The notes under the pieces were generated by a model. It had not been told where the DNA came from, did not search any database, and worked only from the letters and a program-made list of their open reading frames with translations. A stretch of 64,000 nt of DNA, taken from NCBI GenBank assembly GCA_024036415.1, contig JAMWET010003062.1:1117501-1181500 (forward strand), read 5' to 3'. The position numbers were made by a program, and so were the translations under genes. Every line of letters starts with the position of its first letter. Within the stretch, counting starts at the first letter, position 1. Shown here one piece after another: positions 10,142 through 64,000 of this stretch. The DNA is from Prochilodus magdalenae. Taxonomy: Eukaryota; Chordata; Actinopteri; Characiformes; Prochilodontidae.

Positions 10142-13100
10142 GTTTTATTCCTTTTGACTGGCTCCTTCTGGGTGCTTGTTTGACTGAGTGTAGAACCTGT
10201 AGTGCCACATATACTACTACTTAATAAATCTACAACTACAAAGATCTGTATTTAGTGCTCAACAAACTGCACTGCACTCACATTTCATAGACCTAATTAT
10301 GCTCACTTTGGAATGTAACTAGTCAGTGTTCTTGAAGTACTGATAATGTCCATGAGATGCTCAGTAAAGCTTATTGTATTGCGACATAACTTATAATAGT
10401 AACGATATCTTGCATATTGTCACAAGGCCCAGTCTTACCTGTAGGTACTAATGGCACCCACCATATGCTCAGAAAAGCGTGCTGTAACAATTTCTCTCAG
10501 TATCAGTTAAACATTGTTATATTGCCTGCACCTAGGGGACATTACACCTTTTCCGGTGCAGCTCTTTGCCTTTTGGAAAAAAAAAAAGACAGGCCTTACA
10601 GAATAGATGCTTTCGTTTAGCTGTTTGTGCTTTGTAATTGTGCTTTATGAACCTCTCTGTACTCGATATAGAAATAAAATTATTTTTTTAGTCATTTAAA
10701 TGTTTTTTCCCCGCTGTGCCCCAGTCATATGCAAACATATGCAAACCACTGCCATATGCTGAGCACCTGATCCGCTTAGCACCCAGAGCAGTCCAACCCA
10801 GCCCTAATCCGGAGAGTCAAGAATAGCCAGTCAGGATCTGTCCACAGAGATAACCTTGAACATATATATGAATATATATTCTGTCTGCAATCAAATTCTG
10901 TGAATTTATATGTCCTGATTTATTCTAGTTTGAAGTCACTGTGTGTCACAGGGGTCTTTGACCAGCTGATATATAAGGCATCCAGCCTGGATCTTAACCA
11001 ATGAAGACAGAAACCCAGAAACTGACCTGGTAACAGATCTAGGTCCATGTTCTTCAAGCCTCTCAGGGCAGACTTTGGATCTGTTCCCGTCAGTGAAATC
11101 ATAGAAAATCTGATCTATATCAGAATTCATACTCCCTGTGAATAGATAGAGCAGGTCAGCACTAATCTACAGTATACATATTAAAACCTCTTATTAATTG
11201 AAGTTAAATGTTTATACACATGTGGTTTCTGACACCATTAAAACACTTACCTATATAAATGGAGCCACACTGAAGTCTGACATTAATTTAAGAATGCAGT
11301 TAGCAGAACGTTAATTTGGTGGGGGTTAATTTTCCATTACATGGTAGCTGTTTTACGGCCTTACGTTTTAAACCGTACGGTTTATCAACCATATTTGGGA
11401 CAATACAAGGGTCAGAATGCATGAAAATCAAAGAATACAAACAAGTCTGTATAAATAAAACTTTAACGGTTTCAGTATGTATGACAATACAAAGGTTAAA
11501 ACTGAACAATGGCACAGTCTGATTCCACAGTAAGTATTATTGGCACAAGTACAGAATGTATAAAATAATAATAATTTTTAAAAAATCAATCAATCAATCA
11601 ATCAATCTATGCATGGCACATATGCATTTTAGAGCTTCTCTCTGGCATAGTCACAGAGAACATTACTGCTGCTGAATCAGCCACTGTTAGCATTTCTATG
11701 AGTGGTAGTGTTAAAAGAGCCCTCCCTCTAGTCCTCCAGAAGAGGGCGATGAGAGGCTACAGCTGTGACATACCCAAATAACAGGGGAGTCCAATCTTAT
11801 CTGCAAAGGGCTGGTGAGGATGCGGGTTTTTTGTTCCAACAAAACAGGAACACAGATGATTAGTGGACACATGATCAGTGAAGACTGAGAGTGACGGATT
11901 AAACAGGTAGAACAATCTGTGCTCCTGCCCACTCGATTGGCCTGAAAAGGTCCCTTTGAGGATACGACACCCATACAACAAATCTTTCCATTGGGTGCGA
12001 GTCAGTCATTTTAAATAAGCCTAAACTGCAAGTACCCTAAAGATCCTCTTTTGGGCAGGGATTGACATTTCCTTGCTTATTGAACATTTTGAATATCAAA
12101 TCTACAGCTCTGAAAGAAGTTAGCCCTTAGGGTGTTATGATAGAATGCGTGGTAACCAAACTTCTCAACGCCTCCAGTCTTTCTACTAATGATAGAAGAG
12201 ATTTTGTTCTGACAAAAACTCTATATTCAAAGAGCCTATCACTAGGCACCTCACAGTTTCAAAGCCTCACCTAGGTGGGGTTCAAACCAAAGACTAATCA
12301 CCTCACACAAGAGATAATGCCAGGTTCTCTGCCTTTTCTTATCTACACATGTTTCAGAAGCAAGGCTGAGCTTGACTATCACATGCATACGGCAATTGAA
12401 ATACAAAGGGGGAAACAATGCTCTCATAAGTCACTTCAAGACACTTTCCAAACACCTGTCTCCCTCCTTCTGGACTGCGGGCTGCCAGCCTACTGTAATT
12501 GGAGTTGCTGTCAGCATAGCTACAGAAACTGCTCTGGGTCAGGCTTCCTGGCGCTCCAGCCTGCGTTGATTTATGAGAGGCAAAAGCCTTTTCCCTTTAC
12601 TGCACCTTGAGCCTCTGCCAAAAGCAGGCCTCTGTGCTGTCTGATTACCACATCCCTAATCAGAGCAGGTGGCACAGTGGGTGTTTTCTAAGAAGTGTTG
12701 TGATTTGGCATTAAGGGAGACCTTGTGCCATGCTGTAAACCTGGAGGCAGCCTGTATCTCAGTGTAACTCAGTAAACTATCCCTCTACCAAGTGATACAC
12801 ATTCACAGCAGATGGATCAAGCTTGCAGGAGAGTACAGAGGCAAAATCACTTAATACACGGCAAAAGTTCTGGCACAGAAATGGGGCACAGTGAACTCAT
12901 ACCAAGTCAAGAAAGGGCTTATCTTACAAGTATGAACTCGGCTTGTGTTTTCCAAAAGAAAAAAGAAACAGGATGTTTCGTGGTCAGGAGAAAAAAAAGA
13001 AATCAAAGTACATACAAACCGTTACAGACATTATTATTCCCATCATTAGACATTTTCTCTACTTCACATTCACCATGTTAATCCTGGTGCTCAGAAAAGA

Positions 13101-13445
13101 ATCTGTAAATCAGTGTAGCTGCGTGTCAGTGCCAGAAAGATCTTCTACAGTTGATGTGCTTAATGTGGTAAAGAAACTTAATTGTAAAAACATCAGTTAC
13201 TGTCCATTGATTCTTGTGTCATGTTTAAAAAGGACCCTCAGCGATCCTGCTTCTTGTGAAATCTCCATCACACATAGCAGCTTAAGAGACCTACGTCTAT
13301 ATCTCTCGTCATTGGCTAAGAAAAGTCCTAGGGTGTCCTTGGCTCAGCTGTCGTAGAAATTGATTGTCTTCATTGGGGTAAAAGTAGATAAGTGTTGAAG
13401 AGTGGGGGGTTGGCTCCCAAAGTTAGCAGGGCAGTAGGGATGGGG
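10142..13445. other. intergenic region and tmed5 3' flank
   Basis: No gene recognised. There is an (ATCA)n run at about 11584-11607. The open frames around 12.3-12.6 and 12.9-13.35 kb match nothing I know and lack exon-like borders. The 3' UTR of tmed5 must lie here, just left of 13446, but I could not fix its end. Confidence 0.4.
11584..11607. repeat. (ATCA)n microsatellite
   Basis: About six tandem copies of ATCA. Confidence 0.85.
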
Positions 13446-13664
13446 CTACGTGCGTGTTTTCCTCTTGTCGTCAAAGAGGCTGCGCAGCAAGTAGACCTGA
13501 ATGCATGACACCACCACCATCACCACCACATTGGTGCAGGACCAGACGTTGACACGTTCATAGTTGCTTTCCTGCAAGTTGCGATCACGCGCCTCAAAGG
13601 CCTTCAAAACTGTCTGAATCTGTAGACTCTTGCCCAAGCGAGCCTTTACACTGTTTATGCTGTC
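13446..13664 (-). CDS. tmed5: tmed5 exon 4 (coiled coil, transmembrane segment, tail)
   Basis: 72 codons and TAG after acceptor CTCCAG. It encodes [37 protein letters not shown], a membrane span ([15 protein letters not shown]) and the cytosolic tail [12 protein letters not shown], with the Phe and basic residues typical of COPI/COPII binding in p24 tails. Confidence 0.95.
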   Translation of the reverse strand, partial: DSINSVKARLGKSLQIQTVLKAFEARDRNLQESNYERVNVWSCTNVVVMVVVSCIQVYLLRSLFDDKRKTRT

Positions 13665-16600
13665 CTGGAGGGGGAGAGAGTGAGAGAGAGGAGCACATAC
13701 GAATAATCAGACAAAACACCAATAAATGCAGAGTCTCTAAAATGTGGAAAAAAAGTAAAGGAATGAAAGGAAGGAACGAACGAACAAAGGCAGAAAGGCA
13801 GGGCTGAAAGCACAGAAGAATGGATGGACAAAAGCATGGAAGGAACAGAAAGGTAAAGTAAATGGAAGAGAGAGCAAAGTAGACACAGTTAGCATCCTCA
13901 AGCAAATTGGGTTATCCTGTGAATGCGTGGCAAAAATGAGTTCTGCCTTTTCCCTTCATAATAAGTAACGCATTATAAACAATAAGGACAATCATATAGA
14001 GAAAAATATTTAAGCCGTATTGGTATTATTAGCTAACTTAAAAAAATGAATTGACATGATTAGATTTGAACTATATTTCACCCTGAGCTTTGAATGCGAA
14101 TGATTGTATGCTGAAAGAGCAGAAGGTTTAGGTGATGCTGGGCTATTTATTCATTTCACTTTTTTTAAACTTTTACTCTATTAAACTTAAATATCATATT
14201 TCTCTGTATTGCTAAACCAGGTAGATTTAGTCCCGGTTTCTATATTCTATGTGTATACAGCTTACAGGTCACTTCATTTGGTATTCCCACATCTACATTT
14301 ATTGTCTATTTTATCAGATTCACTTATCTACATGGGAATTACGGACCAATACCCAATATTTCCCAAGTACACAGCAGCCAATTCTGATAACAATGGTGGC
14401 ACAAAAACGTCTATAAGGTGTGAAAATTGGGTGTTGACATTACAGAGAAATAAAACATTTGTTAAATTTATAAAACAAGTGTTATAAATACAATGAATTT
14501 AATAAAATGCATGTATTTCATTACCAAGCCACCTAAATGAGTCCTCAAATATCAGTCGGACATATTGGTCAAATCTTATCACAGGTTCTCATTAACACCA
14601 ACACATGTAACAAGTTGGCATGAGTTTTAAACACCTCAGGGTCACTGCTGAACTGAGAATAGACCACCAACTAAAAATATCCAGCCAACAGCGTCCTGTG
14701 GGTAGTGTTCTATGACCACTAATGAAGGACTAGAGGGGGTTCTCAAACTTTTCCTCCTTTAAAGGTCAGCCCTTTTACTAAAAAGCATTAAGGCTCACAG
14801 CACAAAACTTATTGGTTGTCTGTGTATTTTTGGGGAAGGTTTTAACACAGTTAAGTCTAGGTGCCTATGCTATCACACTTGACACATCAGTTAAAATATA
14901 ATAACACAGTAGCTTAATGTAAGCCTGTTTTATACTTAAATCAAGGGAATGGAGGCAAGAATTAAGTTAACATAAAGGGGTGTATATTTTATTCTATAGG
15001 CATGGAGCCAAAAGCTGTCATAGTTGTCCTGGTGCGCCACCTTGCAGGGCTTTCTAATTAACATAATTTACAGTTTTACAAAATTTTTAAGACAAATTGT
15101 CATTAACGGCCCAATAAGGACCACTGGGACCCCTCAGTTTGGACCCAAAAAGTGCTTTGCAGTCCATTTGTTCACTGGGGCCCAGTGGTTGACTAATAAA
15201 AACTGTGAAATCTATAAAGGTGGACCAACAAGGTAGAAATGAGACAACGAGCAGACACAGTGATAAAACAGACAAGTGTGCAGATACAAGGCAGTTGCAG
15301 CTGATAAAGCGCTCAGTAAGTGCATAAACACAAAGACGCCCAAATAAAACCAAACAAACAAACAACAACAAAAAAAGGCAGTCTCTGGAGACTGGTCAAC
15401 TGAACAAAGTGGAACAACTTTTCCTACCTTGTCCCATTGTGCAAATACTTCCTGCACAGTATAAATCTGGAACTTCCTGAAACTAACTGAATGCCTAGAA
15501 TCTATTTACAGCTCTGAAAAGACAAGAAGCTGATATGACTACACCGTATGTATAATCCTTACCTTAATTCCATAAACAGGTCATGGTAAAAGGGCCATCA
15601 GACTTAAAACTAGAATTTAATGTTATTTGTTGTGTTATGAAGTATACTTAAGTGCAGCACCACATCCCTATTTGGATTCTTAGTAGTTATGTTAGCTAAA
15701 TGGTTTCATTAGCCAGCTGAGGGATTTTCCACACAGCCTACCCTTAAGCTCTTACAGTTGAAACAAAACATCCCAAAACGTTTGCAGTTTTCTGGAAGGT
15801 CCTCCTACCTTTGAAATACATCATCTAAAGGGGCCTTTAAACCAAACAAAACCTGACTCTCTGAACAATTGTGGCACTACCGCAAGTCGCAAGGAGGCAT
15901 GTTTGTGACAGCAATGGTTATATTTTAGTTAATTTCACTGACAACACATTTTGGCAGCCAGCTGCTTTTTGGTTCACACACCCAAAGCTAATTCTTGAGT
16001 TGCTAGCTTTAAGGAAAACGTATCATGTAATCTCTATACCTGTAAATGTTAAGTTGGAAGTGCATGTATTCCGTAGAAATTCAATGGAAATTCCAAAGTA
16101 TATGAATATTTCCCTGCCAAACCCAAGGTACAGTCAGATTAAAGCCTCAGGCTTTCCTGTAACACTTTAGCTCACTTCTTTTGCACCTCCATTTCTGTCA
16201 GAAACGACCAGTGCTGACAGGCATAAGATGACTTCAGCTTAAGTTGTACCACCTGTGTGGCCGCCTGTCACTTGCAGATCTGCCTCCAGGATAAAATGAG
16301 GGAGATAAAGCAGATAACATCTTTCACTGTGCCATTCGGCATGCACACAACAGTTAAAGGCACTGTCACAACTACATAAACACAACTGAAAAAGCTAATA
16401 GCATATCTAAACATACTACTGTCATAATGAGCAGGTTGGTTAAAGATAAACTGGAATTAGCAACCACTGTGGCAGGTATACTCCATAAGGTGCTTTGGTC
16501 TATTCAGCTGTGTAGCATCTAGAAAGTGTGTTCCCTTACCATGATGTCCTCCAATTTCATGTCTAGTAGGTCAGCTCCTTGTACATAGTGTTTCCAGTCC

Positions 16601-18162
16601 TCAGGATCTTCTGCGTCATCCATATTGTCCAGAATCAGCTCAAAAAATATGATCTTCTCAGATACAGTACTGAAACTGTTATCGAAGCAGAACATGTAGT
16701 CTCCCTCCTCTGTCTCCACTCTGAAACACAGCAGTTAGATGGCATTTTTTAAATATATCAGATATAAAAAGGAAGTGCTGAAAGAAGAAATGTGTCAAGA
16801 ATGTGGGTTATGTTAAACCTACGTGTGAACTCCATCAGATTTTCTAAAGTCTGAGGCTACGACATGACCGCTGGGAGAGGACAGGTAGAAATCCACATCC
16901 AGACCAGCTCCATCCAGAACCTGCAGATCCATCAGTACACATTAATTCAGGAACAAGCATACAAACACCTTTACACTAACATATACACACAACATGTATA
17001 TTCATAATCTTACACCCCTTACTGTCTTTCTTAAGCCAGACTCGCATCCCACGGGGAAATCAAATGCAATAAAACAATGTGCAATCATGATCTTTTGCCT
17101 GCTTTTACATGCCACGCCGTTCTTAGAAACCAGTTTCAACACTGGAGCATTAGGTCACAAGTCTGCTCTTCAATTCTCTTACTTGGCACATACATAGTTA
17201 ATTAATACAATCTGATTATGACACAGGAGTTTGATTTTTTTTTTTTTTTTTTTACAGAAAGCCTAAAGGTTTGATTTTCTGCTATGGTAAAGGTAGAGAC
17301 TGTAGACCATCTGTTGCAATCCAAGTTATGTGCTGGGCATCTTCAAGCCCTTCAATGGTCAGCTTCATTTTTGGCTGGATATTTAGTCAAAAGTGCTGCT
17401 GCAGTCAAACAAGTGATGAATGGGGCATGTGTTGCTGAAAGCCCACAGTCTGAAATGCACTTTTTAGTGTTCTTCTTGCACGAACACATCTAAACCAACT
17501 ACACCTCTTATTATGTGGGTGTACTAAAGCAGGGAAAGGAGAACACAAAATGAGCAAGGCAGTGAGTGGGCCTACAGGATCAGGTCTGATCAGGTCTGAG
17601 ACATGCGCCGGACATAATGGACATATTTGTGGACATATTCAGAACTCCGTTTTTGATGTTTATGACTAGAAGGGCCGCCTATTTGCATCGAATAAGCTGA
17701 GGTTACACAACGTCTTCGCTTCTAGTACTACCGTGACATGATTTAACCTTACATCATGCAAGTTACTCTTGACAAGCTACTTAGTTAAGTTGTTGTTTAT
17801 ATAATATGGCAAGGAAAGAACTAACAGTCCCAACCCCACAAGTTAACCACAACATTAGCTGAACAGATATTATATGACACGGTGCTGATTCATACAGTCA
17901 TAAACCAGCTTTATTATAGTCTTTACAACAGGCCGACTCTGCAGACCACACTTAGTACATGCAGAAATACCTGATATTCAATTTCCAATGAGGCGTCTTT
18001 TTTCATGGTTTGGAAGAAACATTCCTTTCGACCGGCGGGCAGGGTGAATGTAAAGTCGCTGTCCAGAGACTGGGTGAAAGCGCCGGCGACCACATGCCGC
18101 TCCGAAATACACACCGATAACAACACCAACAGGAACCTCACCACGTCCTCCGACAACCACAT
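13446..18162 (-). CDS. tmed5: p24-family cargo receptor TMED5 (p24 gamma 2), complete, four exons
   Basis: p24 proteins are type I membrane proteins cycling between ER and Golgi in COPII/COPI vesicles. They help sort cargo, notably GPI-anchored proteins. Splicing four exons gives 229 residues, the length of human TMED5. Order: signal peptide (about 1-28), GOLD domain starting [17 protein letters not shown] (34-50), with Cys48 and Cys108 placed for the conserved disulfide, heptad-like region (about 125-190) containing [17 protein letters not shown], transmembrane segment (about 197-217) and cytosolic tail [11 protein letters not shown]. Closeness to TMED5 over TMED1 is clear in [15 protein letters not shown] and tail residues. 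The ATG at 18162 is chosen over one 15 codons upstream because it begins a clean signal peptide. The gene is divergent from suco and shares its promoter region. Confidence 0.95.
14655..14735 (+). repeat. interspersed repeat fragment (fish family, also near 15.2 and 52.6 kb)
   Basis: The stretch reading AATATCCAGCCAACAGCGTC followed by a TGAAGGACTAGAG block is one I remember from an abundant otophysan fish repeat. Recognition is from memory without a database. Confidence 0.5.
15221..15300 (+). repeat. second fragment of the same interspersed repeat
   Basis: GGTGGACCAACAAGGTAGAA and the following AGCAGACACAG stretch correspond to the part that, in the family as I remember it, follows the 14.7 kb fragment after about 70 bp. 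Here the gap is about 480 bp. Confidence 0.45.
16540..16720 (-). CDS. tmed5: tmed5 exon 3 (end of GOLD domain, start of coiled coil)
   Basis: 181 nt from acceptor TTTCAG to donor ATG|GTAAGG. It encodes (T)[31 protein letters not shown]. It contains the second GOLD cysteine (Cys108) in YMFCFDN and the acidic DDAEDPEDW loop. Confidence 0.94.
16823..16920 (-). CDS. tmed5: tmed5 exon 2 (GOLD domain)
   Basis: 98 nt between acceptor CTGCAG and donor CAC AC|GTAGGT. It encodes [29 protein letters not shown] plus two bases. The motifs GAGLDVDF and RKSDGVHTV are conserved across p24 gamma proteins. Confidence 0.93.
17229..17253. repeat. poly-T tract
   Basis: A run of about 20 T with few interruptions, in tmed5 intron 1. 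Confidence 0.8.
17971..18162 (-). CDS. tmed5: tmed5 exon 1 (signal peptide and start of GOLD domain)
   Basis: 64 codons, [18 protein letters not shown].. to ..ASLEIEYQ, ending at donor CAG|GTATTT. The hydrophobic run [12 protein letters not shown] marks the signal peptide. An in-frame ATG at 18207 would add 15 residues before it and is less likely to be used. Confidence 0.92.
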
Positions 18163-18497
18163 GTTTCCCTGACAAATTACGTTTTCGAGTGGGAACGCCG
18201 GCCGCAAACAACCCCCAAGGATGTTCTCTTAAAGTCGAACAGAACTTTGTCAGACCAAAAATCTCTCTGGACAAACTTCTCTGCAAGAACAGCTCCCCCA
18301 ACGAGCTGCGAATACCGTAAGATTAGGACCCTGCCGTTTAAAACACTAAAATATGCTGGGCAATCAGGTCACAAAGTCCGTTTTTATTTATTATCTGATG
18401 GGGCAGATAACTAAAATTGTTATTTTAATGTTATTTTAACATTATAAATATTTATAAAGACAATCGTTCTGCACAGGCATCTATCTCAGCCACCCAA

Positions 18498-18523
18498 CGC
18501 GATTGCATTTTGGGAAATGTAGT
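18498..18523 (-). promoter_or_regulatory. ZNF143/THAP11 (SBS-type) motif
   Basis: On the - strand the sequence reads ACTACATTTCCCAAAATGC followed by AATCGCG. This matches the long ZNF143 consensus ACTACAnnTCCCAnnATGCnnnGCG at every fixed position I recall. Confidence 0.8.
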
Positions 18524-18899
18524 TGTTCCCCTGATATTTCCTGGCATCTTTGCGAAAGACGCTAAACAAATAAATTATTTCTTAATATTTCATAAAGGCA
18601 TCAGAAGCGTTGTGTTTACAGTTTGTGTGAAATGGAAAGAAGAGAGAATATGTGTCGAGACTTAACATAATGAACATAAACCAGATATATTTCTGGTAAA
18701 CTAGAATTAATGAGTTATTAGTAGATTAAGTATTTAGCTAAAAAGTGGCAGAGTGGCAAACATCAGTTATGTCGTATCAATGACTAAGTATTACGTGTTC
18801 AAATGTTGCCCCTTAACGTGTAAGCTGTTTGAAATGTGCTTATCTCTGGGCTGACGCGTCCGGCTATAACCCTTCCAGCTCATCTTTGAAGAGTGGCAT

Positions 18900-19021
18900 G
18901 GGCGGGGCCTAAAATCACAAAATACTCCTATTGGTGGACGTCGCTGTCTGCTATAGAGTTTCCAAGATCGTTATTGGTGGACTGAGCTAACGTCTCTGGA
19001 AAGGGAGATGGTTCCTATTGG
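18900..19021 (+). promoter_or_regulatory. GC box and three CCAAT boxes of the suco promoter
   Basis: GGGCGGGGCC at 18900-18909, then ATTGG at 18930-18934, 18973-18977 and 19017-19021. Two of the boxes sit in near-identical context (ATTGGTGGAC, ATTGGTGGAC). Confidence 0.65.
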
Positions 19022-19267
19022 CTGAGAGGGGTAACCGCTGTAAGGGGTGAGCGAGCTGGAGCCCGAGCAGCAGCAGTAGAGCCAGAAGCAGGCAAAGTGA
19101 AGCTACAGCTTGAGTGATTATAGAGGGGATAACTACATACCAGTTTGTTCCGAAGCGTGAAACACGCCCCTCTGTACTTAGAGTTTAAATAAAATTACCT
19201 GTAAAATCCGCCTGGCTTCATCTCTGTTGAGTATAAAACGTAGAGGACGAGCCATAAAGAAGCGAGG

Positions 19268-19290
19268 ATGTTGGTCCCCGCGGGAAGATA

Positions 19291-19291
<1 letters not shown>
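19268..19291 (+). CDS. upstream ORF in suco 5' leader (7 codons)
   Basis: ATG TTG GTC CCC GCG GGA AGA TAA (MLVPAGR). It has A at -3, a fair initiation context, and its TAA overlaps the suco start by one base (TAATG). Such an arrangement can damp or couple main-frame translation. It depends on transcription starting upstream of 19268, which the promoter layout makes likely. Confidence 0.5.
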
Positions 19292-63950
<44,659 letters not shown>

Positions 63951-64000
63951 GTATGTACACACATTCATATACATACATACATATTTCTAGTCTGAGAAAT

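Larger units (their letters stand above)
13665..16539 (-). other. tmed5: tmed5 intron 3
   Basis: 2.9 kb intron. It contains two fragments of a fish interspersed repeat (about 14655-14735 and 15221-15300), with unrelated DNA between them. No other gene is supported. Confidence 0.7.
18163..19290. promoter_or_regulatory. bidirectional promoter between tmed5 and suco
   Basis: The two start codons point away from each other and lie 1.13 kb apart. The interval holds a ZNF143-type site (18498-18523), a GC box GGGCGGGGCC at 18900-18909, and three inverted CCAAT boxes (ATTGG at 18930, 18973 and 19017). The CCAAT spacing of 43-44 bases is regular, typical of NF-Y promoters without TATA boxes. Transcription starts are not mapped. 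By position, tmed5 would start near 18.2-18.3 kb and suco near 19.05-19.15 kb. Confidence 0.75.

Noticed and set aside
12275..12610. 111-aa frame in the tmed5 3' flank
   Set aside because: No similarity recognised and no splice or initiation context; likely chance.
12661..12690. GGTGGCACAGTGG resembling a tRNA-type SINE head
   Set aside because: No B box or tail follows, so the match is too short.

Overview
The window is vertebrate nuclear DNA, almost certainly from a ray-finned (teleost) fish. The reasons are small coding exons with GT/AG borders separated by introns of 0.1 to 25 kb, AT-rich introns, long CA/TG microsatellites, Tc1/mariner transposase fossils, and proteins that align from memory to human DNM3, PIGC, TMED5 and SUCO. 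Two repeat fragments look like a family I remember from otophysan fishes (catfish and characin relatives). That is a weak hint at the host group, not an identification. There are no bacterial or viral genes, no operons and no CRISPR array.

Layout: (1) 1-2.8 kb holds the last two coding exons and 3' UTR of a dynamin gene, probably dnm3, on the + strand. (2) 2.8-6.35 kb is intergenic, with a strong CTCF-type site. (3) 6.35-9.1 kb is pigc on the - strand, one complete 297-residue coding exon plus an upstream non-coding exon. The introns and flank of pigc hold two Tc1-like transposase fossils. (4) 10.2-13.4 kb is intergenic DNA and tmed5 3' flank. (5) 13.4-18.2 kb is a complete four-exon p24-family gene, tmed5, on the - strand. 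(6) 18.2-19.3 kb is a shared head-to-head promoter with a near-perfect ZNF143-type site, a GC box and three CCAAT boxes. (7) 19.3 kb to the window end is suco on the + strand. Its first 20 coding exons are present (1,071 codons, all phases consistent). The gene runs off the right edge just before the expected transmembrane segment. Its first intron alone is 25 kb.

The order dnm3-pigc-suco matches human 1q24.3. The p24 gene between pigc and suco is not there in human, where TMED5 is on 1p, so this insertion or ancestral linkage is the most notable gene-order feature. Three of the four genes act in the early secretory pathway: pigc starts GPI-anchor synthesis in the ER, tmed5 is a p24 cargo receptor of the ER-Golgi vesicles that carry GPI-anchored proteins, and suco is an ER SUN-like protein. 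I read this as suggestive only.

I found no new multi-gene system. The observations worth checking are regulatory (ZNF143 site, CTCF sites, an X-box, a CRE/CCAAT cluster, a uORF whose stop overlaps the suco start), structural (Z-DNA-prone and G-quadruplex tracts, a 430-bp pyrimidine tract), evolutionary (transposon fossils) and one unexplained 58-codon open segment near 4.5 kb.
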